Below, piece by piece: positions 34,690 through 43,840 of a stretch of 43,840 bases of DNA. Positions within the stretch are counted from its first letter, which is position 1. Each line of letters opens with the position of its first letter. The notes under the pieces were generated by a model. That model was not told the origin of the DNA. It did no database searches and saw only the letters and a list, made by a program, of their open reading frames with translations. Both the position numbers and the translations under genes were made by a program. Source of the stretch: Candidatus Nealsonbacteria bacterium RIFCSPLOWO2_01_FULL_43_32 (GTDB lineage Bacteria; Patescibacteriota; Minisyncoccia; Minisyncoccales; MHMH01); the NCBI GenBank assembly GCA_001819335.1, contig MHMH01000022.1, positions 1 to 43,840 of the forward strand. Direction: 5' to 3'.

Positions 34690-36892
34690 AAAAATATTAT
34701 TTCTAACCATTTTAATAGTTTCCGGTTTTTTCCTTTTGCCGGATGCCGCTAAGGCAGCCGCCGAAATTTTAAGGCCCGATGCGCAAGGAAGCGAAATGGC
34801 TCCCTGGGGACTTTCGCAATATCCTTCAGAAGGAAATCGTTGGGATAAAGTGGATGATGTTTTGCCAGACGAACTTACTACCTTTATTGTGACTGTTTAC
34901 GATGGCGATGGCGCATACTACAGAGATCTATATAATTTACCTAACCATTCGGGCATCGGCAGTATCAATAAAGTTACTATTTACATCAGATTTGATGGGA
35001 GTCCCGACCCTTATCGCACTTACTATAAGCCCAGCTTGAAAACGAACGGGCAAAATTGGGATGGTTCAGAGACATCATGGACCAGCTGGGAGTGGCATAC
35101 GGCCAGCCAGGCATTAATTAAAAATCCTATTACCAATCAGCCGTGGACCTGGGAAGAAATAGATGCTTTGGAAATAGGCGCTAGTCTGAAATCGGGTCCT
35201 AATTATAGCGCTAAAGTGACCCAAATATATGCAGAGATTGATTATACGGTTCCTCCCTGCCAATCGCATAATGTTTCCGGCTGGGCGTGGTCTAATATGT
35301 ATGTCCCGCCCACTGACGAACAAACGCAGTCAGATAGCGGTTTTGCGATGAAGCTTATGGGGACGAGATTGGGCCAGAAAAAGACAATAAATAACGGCCA
35401 TGTTCCCAAAATAAGTTTCTATATGTACAAAGGGGGTTCTCCTGCGGGTAATATAACCTTTACCATTAGAAGAACTTCTAACGACAGCATTATTGTCAGT
35501 AAGGTGTGGGGGGACGCCAGCACCTTGCCCACTTCTCCGACCTGGGAATCTGTTATTTTTGACAGCCAGCCGTTAATTAATGAACAAATATACCTTCTTG
35601 CAGAATGGTCTGGCAGCGGCGGCTTCGTTATTCTAAAGGCATCGGGATCAGACGTGAAAGCAAATGAAAACGCAGTTGCTTATTCCAGTTCTTACGGTAA
35701 TTGGAGCGGTTACGATATTGCCTATAAAATTGAATATCTTTCGCCACCGCATGATGAAACCATCGGCTGGATTAGTTTCAGCTGTAAGAATCCAGAAGCC
35801 CCTGCTCCTTATGATTTCGGAGTAGATATTAATGGTGTAAGTGGTCTATTTTCCGGCCATGCCTGGTCGGAAAATATCGGCTGGATTGATTTTGCGCCGG
35901 CAGGACCCTATCCCGCTTCCCCAAATTATTCTGCTTGTTTGGATTTTCCGGGGAATGGCCAAGCTTGCGACGGCATAGGGAATTATAAAATTGGTGGCTG
36001 GGCCAGGGCCCTGAATTACGGCGGCGGTTGGGACGGCTGGATAAAATTAAGAGGTACTGCCCAAGATGGCAGTCCCTACGGAATAGATTTAAATCAGCAG
36101 AGCGGCGAATTATCGGGTTTTGCTTGGTCGGATGCGGTGATCGGCTGGATTAGTTTTAGCGGGAATAATTATCAAGTGAAAACTATATCTCCCAATCAGC
36201 CGCCCGACAAACCCACCGAAGCCTCGCCCACCACCTGGGACAATTGTATATTTTTAGACAGAAGCATCCCGACCTTTTACTGGACATATATTGACCCGGA
36301 CGATGTGCCCGCAGGTACTGATCCTCAAACTGCCTATATTTTGGAGGTGGATGAAAAGAGCGCAAGCTTTAACCCCCCGATATTCCATTACGTATCCGGC
36401 CCGACCGATTCCCATTTCTACACTTTGAACGTTGATTGGCTTAATTGGAATACAGAATACAAGTGGCGCGTCGGCGTTAAGGACAGCCACGACAACTGGT
36501 CAGCCACATCAACCCCGAAAGAATTTAAAACGCCGCATGAGGCCTATCCTTACTCCGGTTTCTCCTGGGATCCCCAAGACCCTAATCAAGGGGAAGTGGT
36601 TATTTTTACGCCCGATGACCCGGGTTTGGAATATCTTTGGACTATTACTGAAGGTGTGGAAAAGGCGACCTTTGTTGATGATACCGGACCCACTTCCGAA
36701 AACCCTCACATTATCTTCGGCAGCTGGGTCAATAAGATAAAACTCCAAGTAACCGAAAATTCTTATTCCTGCACGTCAGCGGAATACAAAATCAGCGCCG
36801 CCTTGCCTTTGCCCGAATACCGCGAAGTGCCGCCCATCATTTGGCTGCAGAAAGCCATGGCTTCTTTGATTGACTTTTTCCATACTTTTTGA
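34682..36892 (+). CDS. Large secreted surface protein with GWAWS/IGWISF repeats and FN3-like region
   Basis: Signal peptide; repeated SGWAWSN, GHAWSENIGWIDF, GFAWSDAVIGWISF. Confidence 0.75.
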   Translation: MCKKILFLTILIVSGFFLLPDAAKAAAEILRPDAQGSEMAPWGLSQYPSEGNRWDKVDDVLPDELTTFIVTVYDGDGAYYRDLYNLPNHSGIGSINKVTIYIRFDGSPDPYRTYYKPSLKTNGQNWDGSETSWTSWEWHTASQALIKNPITNQPWTWEEIDALEIGASLKSGPNYSAKVTQIYAEIDYTVPPCQSHNVSGWAWSNMYVPPTDEQTQSDSGFAMKLMGTRLGQKKTINNGHVPKISFYMYKGGSPAGNITFTIRRTSNDSIIVSKVWGDASTLPTSPTWESVIFDSQPLINEQIYLLAEWSGSGGFVILKASGSDVKANENAVAYSSSYGNWSGYDIAYKIEYLSPPHDETIGWISFSCKNPEAPAPYDFGVDINGVSGLFSGHAWSENIGWIDFAPAGPYPASPNYSACLDFPGNGQACDGIGNYKIGGWARALNYGGGWDGWIKLRGTAQDGSPYGIDLNQQSGELSGFAWSDAVIGWISFSGNNYQVKTISPNQPPDKPTEASPTTWDNCIFLDRSIPTFYWTYIDPDDVPAGTDPQTAYILEVDEKSASFNPPIFHYVSGPTDSHFYTLNVDWLNWNTEYKWRVGVKDSHDNWSATSTPKEFKTPHEAYPYSGFSWDPQDPNQGEVVIFTPDDPGLEYLWTITEGVEKATFVDDTGPTSENPHIIFGSWVNKIKLQVTENSYSCTSAEYKISAALPLPEYREVPPIIWLQKAMASLIDFFHTF
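34690..34741 (+). repeat. 52-bp exact direct repeat, copy 2
   Basis: Identical to 33645-33696. Confidence 0.95.
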
Positions 36893-36962
36893 TAGAGTTA
36901 ATATATCTTTAAATTTAACTTTGGACTTTTGGTGATGAACAGCCAAAATTTCATTCAAAAAC

Positions 36963-38492
36963 ATGGATTTATTGATTCCACTTATCGTGGCCACCTTGTG
37001 TTTGGCAGTCGGTTCGATTTTAGGTTACTTGGCTCGTCAATCAATTGCCAAAAAAAGAATCGGCACTGTCGAGCAAAAACTTCAGGAGAAAGTTTCTCAA
37101 GCTAAAAAAGAAGCTGAAATAATTTTATCTCAGGCCCAAGACAGGGCTTCAAGTATTGTCAGCAAAGCCAAAACGTCAGAAAACGAAGTTCGGGACCGTC
37201 TGGTCAGGGCAGAAAATATTCTTTTAAAAAGAGAAAGCCTTTTAGACCAAAAACTGTCCGAGCACGAAAAGAAAGAAAACGAATTCCAGCAAAAAGCAGA
37301 AAAGCTGAAAGAAGTTAAAGAAAATTTGGAAGTTTTGCGTCAGGAGGCGCTGACGAATCTGGAAAAAGTTTCCCATCTTTCCAAGGAAGAAGCCAAACAA
37401 GCGCTCTTAACGGGTTGCGAGAAAGAATTTGAGCAGGAGCTTTTAGCCAAAACCAGAAAACTGGAAAAAGAGGGTCAGGAAGCGATTGAAAATAAAGCCA
37501 AGGCCATGATTGCTTTGGCTATTCAGCGCTATGCCTTAAGCCAGGCCCAGGAAATGACGACTACCACGGTGGCCTTGCCTAGCGACGAAATCAAAGGCAG
37601 GATTATCGGCAAGGAAGGCCGGAACATCAGGGCTTTGGAAAATTTAACGGGCGTAGAAATCGTGGTGGACGAAACGCCTGAGGCTGTGGTGATTTCCGGT
37701 TTTGACCCCATCCGTCGGCAGATTGCTAAACTGACTCTGGAAAAACTGATTCAGGACGGCCGTATTCAGCCCACGAGGATCGAAGAAATCGTTAAAAAAA
37801 CCGAAACAGAAATCGTGGCCCAAATCAAACAAGCCGGCGAAACCGCGGTTTATGATGTGGGCGTCATCGGCCTTGACCCCAAGCTGATTCAGCTCTTGGG
37901 CCGATTGAAATTCAGAACCAGCTACGGCCAGAATGTTTTGCTTCATTCCATTGAGGTAGCTCATTTGGCTGGGGGATTGGCTGGCGAACTGGGTGCCAAC
38001 ATTGCTTTGGCCAAAAAAGCCGGGCTTTTGCACGACATCGGCAAAGCCATGGACCAACAGGTGGAAGGCTCTCACGTTGATATCGGCATCAAGATATTAG
38101 AAAAGTTCGGAGTGGAAAAAGAAGTGATTACGGCCATGAAAGCCCATCACGAAGATTATCCGGCCGAATCTTTGGAGGCGACTCTGGTCCAGGCTGCCGA
38201 CCAGATTTCCGGAGCCAGACCCGGCGCCAGAAAAGACACTTTAGAAAACTATCTTAAAAGATTGGGAGAGTTAGAGAATATTGCGACCTCTTTTGGCGGC
38301 GTGGAAAAAGCTTACGCCATTCAGGCGGGCCGGGAAATCAGAGTTTTCGTCAAGCCAACGGAGATTGACGACCTGTCCGCCCATCAATTAGCCAAAGAAA
38401 TAGCTAAAAGGATTGAAGACGAACTAAGCTATCCCGGAGAAATTAAAGTTAACGTTATCAGGGAAAGCCGGGTAGTGGAATACGCCAAGTGA
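36963..38492 (+). CDS. rny: Ribonuclease Y
   Basis: N-terminal TM, coiled coil, KH (GRIIGKEGRNIRALENLTGVEIVVDETPE), HD (LLHDIGKAMD). Confidence 0.96.
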   Translation: MDLLIPLIVATLCLAVGSILGYLARQSIAKKRIGTVEQKLQEKVSQAKKEAEIILSQAQDRASSIVSKAKTSENEVRDRLVRAENILLKRESLLDQKLSEHEKKENEFQQKAEKLKEVKENLEVLRQEALTNLEKVSHLSKEEAKQALLTGCEKEFEQELLAKTRKLEKEGQEAIENKAKAMIALAIQRYALSQAQEMTTTTVALPSDEIKGRIIGKEGRNIRALENLTGVEIVVDETPEAVVISGFDPIRRQIAKLTLEKLIQDGRIQPTRIEEIVKKTETEIVAQIKQAGETAVYDVGVIGLDPKLIQLLGRLKFRTSYGQNVLLHSIEVAHLAGGLAGELGANIALAKKAGLLHDIGKAMDQQVEGSHVDIGIKILEKFGVEKEVITAMKAHHEDYPAESLEATLVQAADQISGARPGARKDTLENYLKRLGELENIATSFGGVEKAYAIQAGREIRVFVKPTEIDDLSAHQLAKEIAKRIEDELSYPGEIKVNVIRESRVVEYAK

Positions 38493-38499
38493 TTAAAAT

Positions 38500-38626
38500 C
38501 CGAAGCACGAAATCACCGCTTCAGCGGGATCCCGCAATGGCGGGACAAATTCAAATGACCAGAATCCAAAATACGGGTTTAGAAAATTAAAAATTAGAAT
38601 TTAGATATTGTTTCGAATTTCGAATT
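38500..38626. repeat. Dispersed repeat, copy 2
   Basis: ATCCGAAGCACGAAATC...CAAATGACCAGAATCC...TTTAGAAAATTAAAAATTAGAATTTAG...TTTCGAATTTCGAATTT; includes GCGGGATCCCGC and CCCGCAATGGCGGG. Confidence 0.75.
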
Positions 38627-38627
38627 T

Positions 38628-38900
38628 ATGACAAAAGATAACTTAACTGATGCTTTAGTCAAAAAAATGGGAATTTCGGAAAGGCAGGCTTTGGAATGCA
38701 TTAATGTGCTTTTGGATGAAATCAGCAAGGCTTTGGCCAGGGGCGAAGAAGCGGTGCTGACCGGCTTTGGGAAATTCAAAGTGGCTCAAAGAAAAGAAAG
38801 AGCAGGCATTAACCCCAAAACCGGAGAAAAAATCAAGATCCCAGCTAGAAAAGCGCCGGTTTTCAAACCCGGCCAAACCCTTAAAGCCGCGGTCAAGTAG
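38628..38900 (+). CDS. HU-family DNA-binding protein
   Basis: MTKDNLTDALVKKMGIS...VLTGFGKFKVAQRKERAGINPKTGEKIKIPARKAPVFKPGQTLKAAV. Confidence 0.96.
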   Translation: MTKDNLTDALVKKMGISERQALECINVLLDEISKALARGEEAVLTGFGKFKVAQRKERAGINPKTGEKIKIPARKAPVFKPGQTLKAAVK

Positions 38901-38931
38901 AAAAATACACGGGTTCAACCCGTGTATTTTT
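38901..38931 (+). terminator. Intrinsic terminator
   Basis: AAAAATACACGGG TTCAA CCCGTGTATTTTT, perfect 13-bp stem. Confidence 0.9.
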
Positions 38932-39209
38932 CATTGGAGCGGGCGAAGAGAACGAAGTTCTCTTCTTTGCTCTGCACTCGGCTTTGCCTCGTTTGAGCGG
39001 GCGATGAATCTAAAGATTCATCTTCCACTCCTCGCTACTGCTCGGAGCAGGTTAGTAGACCAGGTTAGAACCTCTTTCCAGTCGCTAACCGATTACACTA
39101 TATTTGAAATAGTATCATCCTGGTAGCTTATTTTCAAGGGCTCCAGAGAGCTTCTAGACGGCGCAAGAGAGCAGAAAATGCCCTACATTGGTAAAATATC
39201 CTTCTACGG

Positions 39210-39458
39210 TTAGAACCTCGTCTGTGCCGTCACTTCCAGAACGTTCACTACATTCACATCGTTAATAAAAAAAATCGGCAAAAAATTGTTTCTTAGGTAC
39301 GCTTCCACAGGAAGCGCAGTTTTTTTATATTTGCAATATGGCAATATATAACCTTGTTGGTCTTCGGCTTCCATGCTCTTGCGAGCATATATACAATACT
39401 TAATAGGAGGAGCAATGACAGGAGTTTGACTGCGAATCTGCGTTGTTGTTTGTTCCAT
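39210..39458 (-). pseudogene. Serine recombinase N-terminal remnant
   Basis: IKYCIYARKSMEAEDQQ resembles the N-terminus of large serine recombinases; the rest of the domain is lost. Confidence 0.65.
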
Positions 39459-39670
39459 ATCTTTGAATGGTTGTTAATCGCTATATTCGACCTTTCAAGG
39501 GGAGGATGTCGCAACGGCCCTAGGGAGTCCAGACCCCCTAGTTGGTAAGTTATTGGTAACTAAGACTTCGTAAACTCTTGAATTTAAGCTAGGGTGTTGG
39601 CATAAAAGGTCGAAAGGTGTAAAATAAATTAAAGCTTTAAAATTATGCCACTATTTTTGGAATCTAGATT

Positions 39671-40540
39671 ATGTTACTTAAATCTTTAAATAAATCCCTC
39701 ATTTTAAGAATAGTCTTAATTATAGGAATTTTTTTAGTTGCAGTTTTTGTGACAAATCAAACTTTTAAGAAATCTTTATCTTTGCAGCAGGAACAAGAAC
39801 AAAAAGAGGTTGAAAGATTGTCTAAATTATCTCAAGATGAGTTAATAAAAGAAATGGAAGAAAAAACTATTTATCAACCCTGTCTCGAGATGGTGGATGC
39901 GTTAAAGAATGAGAATGATTGCGAAATATACCGTAAGACTACCGATCGAGATAGCTGTTATTTTTGTTTCGCGATTACACAAAAAGACAAATTATTTTGT
40001 AATAAAATAACTGAAGGGACTTCTTTAAGGAAAAGCTGTGAAAAAGAGTTTTTAGTAATCGAAGAAATGGAATGGGAAACTTATAACGGAGCTGGATACT
40101 CCATTGAATATCCCCCTTATTTTAAGGTTATTAATGATGAATTATCTTTTACGACCCTTGGATTTGGCGATCCAGATTTAACCAGAAAAGCCGGTTTTAA
40201 ACTCGAAGAATATATAACCATATCTGTCCAGATTATCGATTTGACTAGAGAAAGTATTGCCGCCGAAGCATTCCATAATTTTTTCAAAGAGGGAAGCGAA
40301 AAAGAAATTGATGGGCAGACATATAAAGATATTGAAGAAATTAATGGGCAGATATTTTATAAAAGAGAAAGTTGGTATTCCTACACCTCTTTAAAAGAGG
40401 TGACTTTCGCATATATTACAAAAAATCAAGAGGGGACAAGAGCTGCCATAATATATTTTGAATCACACAGAATTTTAAAAGATGATATTCCTTCAAAACT
40501 GAATTTTAAAGAAAAAGTGCTTTCCAGTTTTAAATTTTAA
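39671..40540 (+). CDS. Hypothetical single-TM protein with Cys-rich segment
   Basis: N-terminal TM; CEIYRKTTDRDSCYFCFAITQKDKLFC. Confidence 0.65.
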   Translation: MLLKSLNKSLILRIVLIIGIFLVAVFVTNQTFKKSLSLQQEQEQKEVERLSKLSQDELIKEMEEKTIYQPCLEMVDALKNENDCEIYRKTTDRDSCYFCFAITQKDKLFCNKITEGTSLRKSCEKEFLVIEEMEWETYNGAGYSIEYPPYFKVINDELSFTTLGFGDPDLTRKAGFKLEEYITISVQIIDLTRESIAAEAFHNFFKEGSEKEIDGQTYKDIEEINGQIFYKRESWYSYTSLKEVTFAYITKNQEGTRAAIIYFESHRILKDDIPSKLNFKEKVLSSFKF

Positions 40541-40575
40541 AGGTCGAAAATAAGTCATAAGTTAACCTAAATTTT

Positions 40576-41034
40576 ATGAAGAAACAAAGCTCTAATTGGT
40601 ATATCGCCGCAACTCATTATTTAACCGCTGGTTTTGTCGCCCCATTACTTTTGGGATTTTTAGCTTCTTTCTTGACTTCGATTATGCCTCTTTTTACTGC
40701 TGGAATCGGTAAAGTTTTGTTTGGATTTATTTTCCTGGTTTTAGCTATTTGGTTGGGGACTATGTACTCGGCCAGATACTTAAAGAAAACCTACGTTATA
40801 ACTTCTGAGAGCAAGCAACGGATTGCAAATCTAGCGACTATTTACTTCGTTGTCTTAAGATTGATTTTCTATATGTATGGTTTTTTATGGGCGATAACGA
40901 AAATAAGAATTAGCGGTGGCATGATAACGGATTTTCTGTTGAATATCTTGATTTTCGTGGCTATGGGCGGCGCTTTATTCTATTATCTAAGCCGGAAGTA
41001 TATTACCGAAGATTCTGCAATAACGAATCAATAA
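40576..41034 (+). CDS. Hypothetical multi-TM membrane protein
   Basis: About four hydrophobic segments; complete ORF. Confidence 0.65.
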   Translation: MKKQSSNWYIAATHYLTAGFVAPLLLGFLASFLTSIMPLFTAGIGKVLFGFIFLVLAIWLGTMYSARYLKKTYVITSESKQRIANLATIYFVVLRLIFYMYGFLWAITKIRISGGMITDFLLNILIFVAMGGALFYYLSRKYITEDSAITNQ

Positions 41035-41663
41035 AAATAACGAGATAAAATTGGAAGGGGCAGTTTTGATTTAGAGTGATGCACCTTATTTATAAATAAA
41101 AATAAGACACTTTGTGTCTACTTTTCGGGGTACACCATATTTTATTTAGCGGAACAGTATCCCAAAAGACGGCGTTTTGTGTTCCACTTGTCTTATTTCC
41201 CGAACAAAAATTTTCCACCTGTGGCAAATCCTGCTGCATGGGGCGGTCAATCCGGTTATTTTTATTGCATTTTCAAACGGCAAATCTGAATAAAGCAGAA
41301 TAAAACCCGAACTTTATAAAATTATAAATCCTATAGGGATTATAAAGTTATAAAGTTTAACCTGCAAAATCTATCAATTGAGTGGTAGGTTTTTTTTGTT
41401 TGTGCAAGATCGTGCAAGACAGCGTTGGCAATAACGACGTTTAAACATATTATATGTTTCCTGTCTTTGCTGGAGAAATGAATTCAAAATCCAAAGATTT
41501 CATTCGCCTAGAATAACTATAAAAGGGCCGTACATACCTTTGGTGGGTCAATTCTTTTAAATCTTAGCGTTGTAGAACGCTATTAGAGGGCAGACTGCGG
41601 GGTAAGTAATGGTTTATATCAAGGTAGTTGAAAAACCGTCAGATTTCAGTAGAATAGAAGTTG

Positions 41664-42419
41664 ATGAGCACTCAAAAACTGCCATTTGAAATAACTCCGC
41701 AGATTAAAAGATATTTGGAAGAAATATCAAATTTTAATAATGAATTTTTTGCACATGATTCAGGAAAAGTATTTACCCAAGAATTCTATTTAGCCAACGA
41801 AAAACCCACACATAGGTTAGAAGAAAGTAATCAGAATTTCTGGAAGTATTTGCAAGAAAATAAGGCGATTAAATTAGTTGGAAAACCAACCCTTAAGACG
41901 GTTTATTATTCTGACTTGGATGAAGGCATGGTGGTTCCCTTTCAGTACAGGTTTAAAGTACTGGACATAAAACCAATTGAAGAACTTTTGAAAAGAATTA
42001 AATCTGACGAAGAAGAAATACAAAAAATAGATGAGGTTATTCTGGCAGAAAACTATAGACCATCAAAAGTAGAGTTTGATGGACAAAGTGCTGTTTTAAG
42101 ATACAAGACACTCTCACACAAATTCCAAAAAGGTATTAGGGGCGACCCCCCAAAACTTAAATTATTCAAACAGTTATGGGATAACAGGTCGCATATAAGA
42201 AAGGGTAAAAAAATTGCGGTTGGCTCAACCCTTGACCATGTTGTATTGGCAGTTGATCTTGGTTTTGCGCAAGAGCGGCATTCATACGAACTAAACAAAG
42301 AACTTAGGAACAAGTTTGACCAGTTGGTTAAAGATGTAAAAAGACCATTAAAGAAAAAGGGATTTCCACTTGAAATAGAAAGAAAAAATGGTATTCAACT
42401 GGTTATTGTAGAAAAGTAA
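41664..42419 (+). CDS. Hypothetical protein
   Basis: 252-aa ORF with balanced composition; start at the first or second Met. Confidence 0.65.
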   Translation: MSTQKLPFEITPQIKRYLEEISNFNNEFFAHDSGKVFTQEFYLANEKPTHRLEESNQNFWKYLQENKAIKLVGKPTLKTVYYSDLDEGMVVPFQYRFKVLDIKPIEELLKRIKSDEEEIQKIDEVILAENYRPSKVEFDGQSAVLRYKTLSHKFQKGIRGDPPKLKLFKQLWDNRSHIRKGKKIAVGSTLDHVVLAVDLGFAQERHSYELNKELRNKFDQLVKDVKRPLKKKGFPLEIERKNGIQLVIVEK

Positions 42420-42444
42420 AAGAGTAAGAAAGGTGGTAAGTTTT

Positions 42445-42471
42445 GCCCCCAATAAAATGGGGGCTCTTTTG
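42445..42471 (+). terminator. Intrinsic terminator
   Basis: GCCCCCAATAAAATGGGGGC then TCTTTTG. Confidence 0.75.
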
Positions 42472-42555
42472 TTTTAATGGGGCAAACTTTCTATGCCCGT
42501 TTGCCCCCCGCAATTTTGGTAAGCTCGAAACATAATATTGTTTCGGGCTTTTTAT

Positions 42556-42762
42556 ATGATTTCGCAATCAGCATTAGAAAAATTCAAAGAGATTTATCAA
42601 AGGACGTTCAATGAGCGGTTGGATAACGCAGAAGCGTTAGATCGAGCCAATCGTCTTTTGAACATTTATTTGGCCGTTTACGGCAATCCTCTCGAGGAAA
42701 AGGTCGAGGGAGAGGAGGAAAAATTATCAATTAACAAGGAACAATATGAACACACAAAATAA
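42556..42762 (+). CDS. Small hypothetical protein of mobile-element type
   Basis: MISQSALEKFKEIYQRTFNERLDNAEALDRANRLLNIYLAVYG; adjacent to the Prim-Pol gene. Confidence 0.6.
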   Translation: MISQSALEKFKEIYQRTFNERLDNAEALDRANRLLNIYLAVYGNPLEEKVEGEEEKLSINKEQYEHTK

Positions 42763-43762
42763 GTTATTGGAAGAAGCATTGCGATATCTTGACCTGGGGT
42801 TTTCCATTATTCCGGTTCAAGGTAAAACTTGTCTTCTGCCAGGTTGGTCTGAATATCAGACGAGAAAACCGACAAAGGACGAGGTTGAAAACTGGTTTTT
42901 TGAGTTGAATCCCACAGGTATTGCCATAATAACAGGCGAGATTTCGGGGATAGTTGTCCTTGATGTCGAAAAAGACGCTGATGTTTCGGGGATTGATATT
43001 CCAGAAACACCGACGGTAAAAACAGGCGGCGGGGGTTGGCATTATTATTTCAAGCATCCCGAAAATACGAAACTCCAGAACGTCATTAGGATTAAACCCA
43101 AGATGGATTTCAAGGCTGATGGCGGCTATGTGATTGCTCCGCCATCTCAACACAAATCGGGAATTCGTTATGAGTGGTTGGTTGGTTTCGAAAAAGCGCA
43201 ATTAGCCGATATTCCGACTTGGCTGACTCAAGAAACTAGTCAAAAACAAACACAACCGAAAGATTGGGAAAAGATTCTTGAAGGCGTGCCAGAAGGCGAA
43301 AGACACACCAATGCCGTTTCGCTTGTCGGCAAATTATTCAGACACTTGCCGATGGACGAGTGGAAAACCGTTGTACTTCCGCTTGTGGAGGGTTGGAATG
43401 AAAGGAACGACCCACCGCTTGCCGAGGATGAGTTAATGCAAATCGTTAAATCTTTAGCAGTGAAAGAAGCGGCCGAAAAAGCGACAAGAGAAAGCGTTAA
43501 AAATACCGTTGCCGACGCTACCGATGCCGAAGAAATTGATTTAACCCTAGTAAGATTAGCGGATTTGCTTTCAAGAGAATTGCCCGAGATCCAATGGACC
43601 ATTGAACAGCTTATCCCAAAGGGCGGTCTTGTAGTTCTATCCGCGCCACCAGCACACCATAAAACTTGGCTGGCATTATACTTTGCCATTCAAGTTGCAC
43701 ACGGAGATTTGGTATTCGATCGGTTCGAGACTAAGCAATGCAATGTTGGCAGGTACCCCTAA
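42746..43762 (+). pseudogene. Bifunctional primase-polymerase/helicase, truncated by IS insertion
   Basis: Prim-Pol motifs (GIAIITGEISGIVVLDVEKD, KTGGGGWHYYFKHP, DFKADGGYVIAPPSQHKSG); ends just after a Walker A-like segment, with the stop codon inside an IS-like end. Confidence 0.8.
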
Positions 43763-43840
43763 AATTAGACACAGAGTCCATTCCTGCGGTATCCTGAAAG
43801 AAAAACTATGCCCAGAGGATACCCATCGCTCACTCCCGAG
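43750..43840 (+). mobile_element. Left end of an insertion sequence (IS3-like; family assignment tentative)
   Basis: TGGCAGGTACCCCTAAAATTAGACACAGAGTCC terminal-repeat-like end, then ATG at 43808 encoding MPRGYPSLTPE before the window ends. Confidence 0.6.

Noticed and set aside
41112-41303. 63-aa ORF
   Set aside because: Cys/Phe-rich composition, no RBS and overlap with repeat-rich intergenic DNA; not credible as coding.
42522-42550. AGCTCGAAACATAATATTGTTTCGGGCTTTTTA hairpin as an independent regulatory element
   Set aside because: Most simply a terminator or leader hairpin before the 42556 gene; no further evidence.
1-43840. CRISPR array or cas genes
   Set aside because: No regularly spaced direct repeats with unique spacers and no Cas-like ORFs were seen.
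1-43840. UGA recoding as in some CPR lineages
   Set aside because: Housekeeping genes read through to expected ends with the standard code; no in-frame TGA is needed in conserved domains.

Overview
This 43.8 kb window looks chromosomal and comes from a compact, AT-leaning bacterial genome. Gene content, tRNA-punctuated operons, short inserted palindromes and the 'PPGGNV' and 'GWAWS-IGWISF' surface proteins suggest a Patescibacteria/CPR (Parcubacteria-like) lineage; that placement is inference. The standard genetic code fits. Housekeeping genes: ksgA, trpS, pnp, rpsO, cca, nusA, hppA, clpP, rny, a HU gene and five tRNAs. The most unusual block is a tryptophan island at about 5.9-15.5 kb. It has trpS, a chorismate mutase-methyltransferase fusion, a T-box leader with a UGG specifier, a HAD hydrolase, a PfkB-family kinase fused to TrpC, TrpB, TrpA, a GCS2-type ligase, a class I glutamine amidotransferase, a GNAT protein and tRNA-Trp. 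TrpE/D/F are not in the window. Other notable items: a likely unannotated structured sRNA with its own promoter and terminator, divergent from nusA; a promoter motif shared by the T-box and the nusA leader; palindromic elements inserted in frame in ksgA and cca; two toxin-antitoxin cassettes flanked by duplicated surface-gene sequence, one by an exact 52-bp direct repeat; a two-radical-SAM plus nucleoside-phosphorylase operon; and at the right end a decayed mobile element with a serine-recombinase remnant and a Prim-Pol gene interrupted by an IS-like end. All calls were made by reading the sequence; no searches were run.
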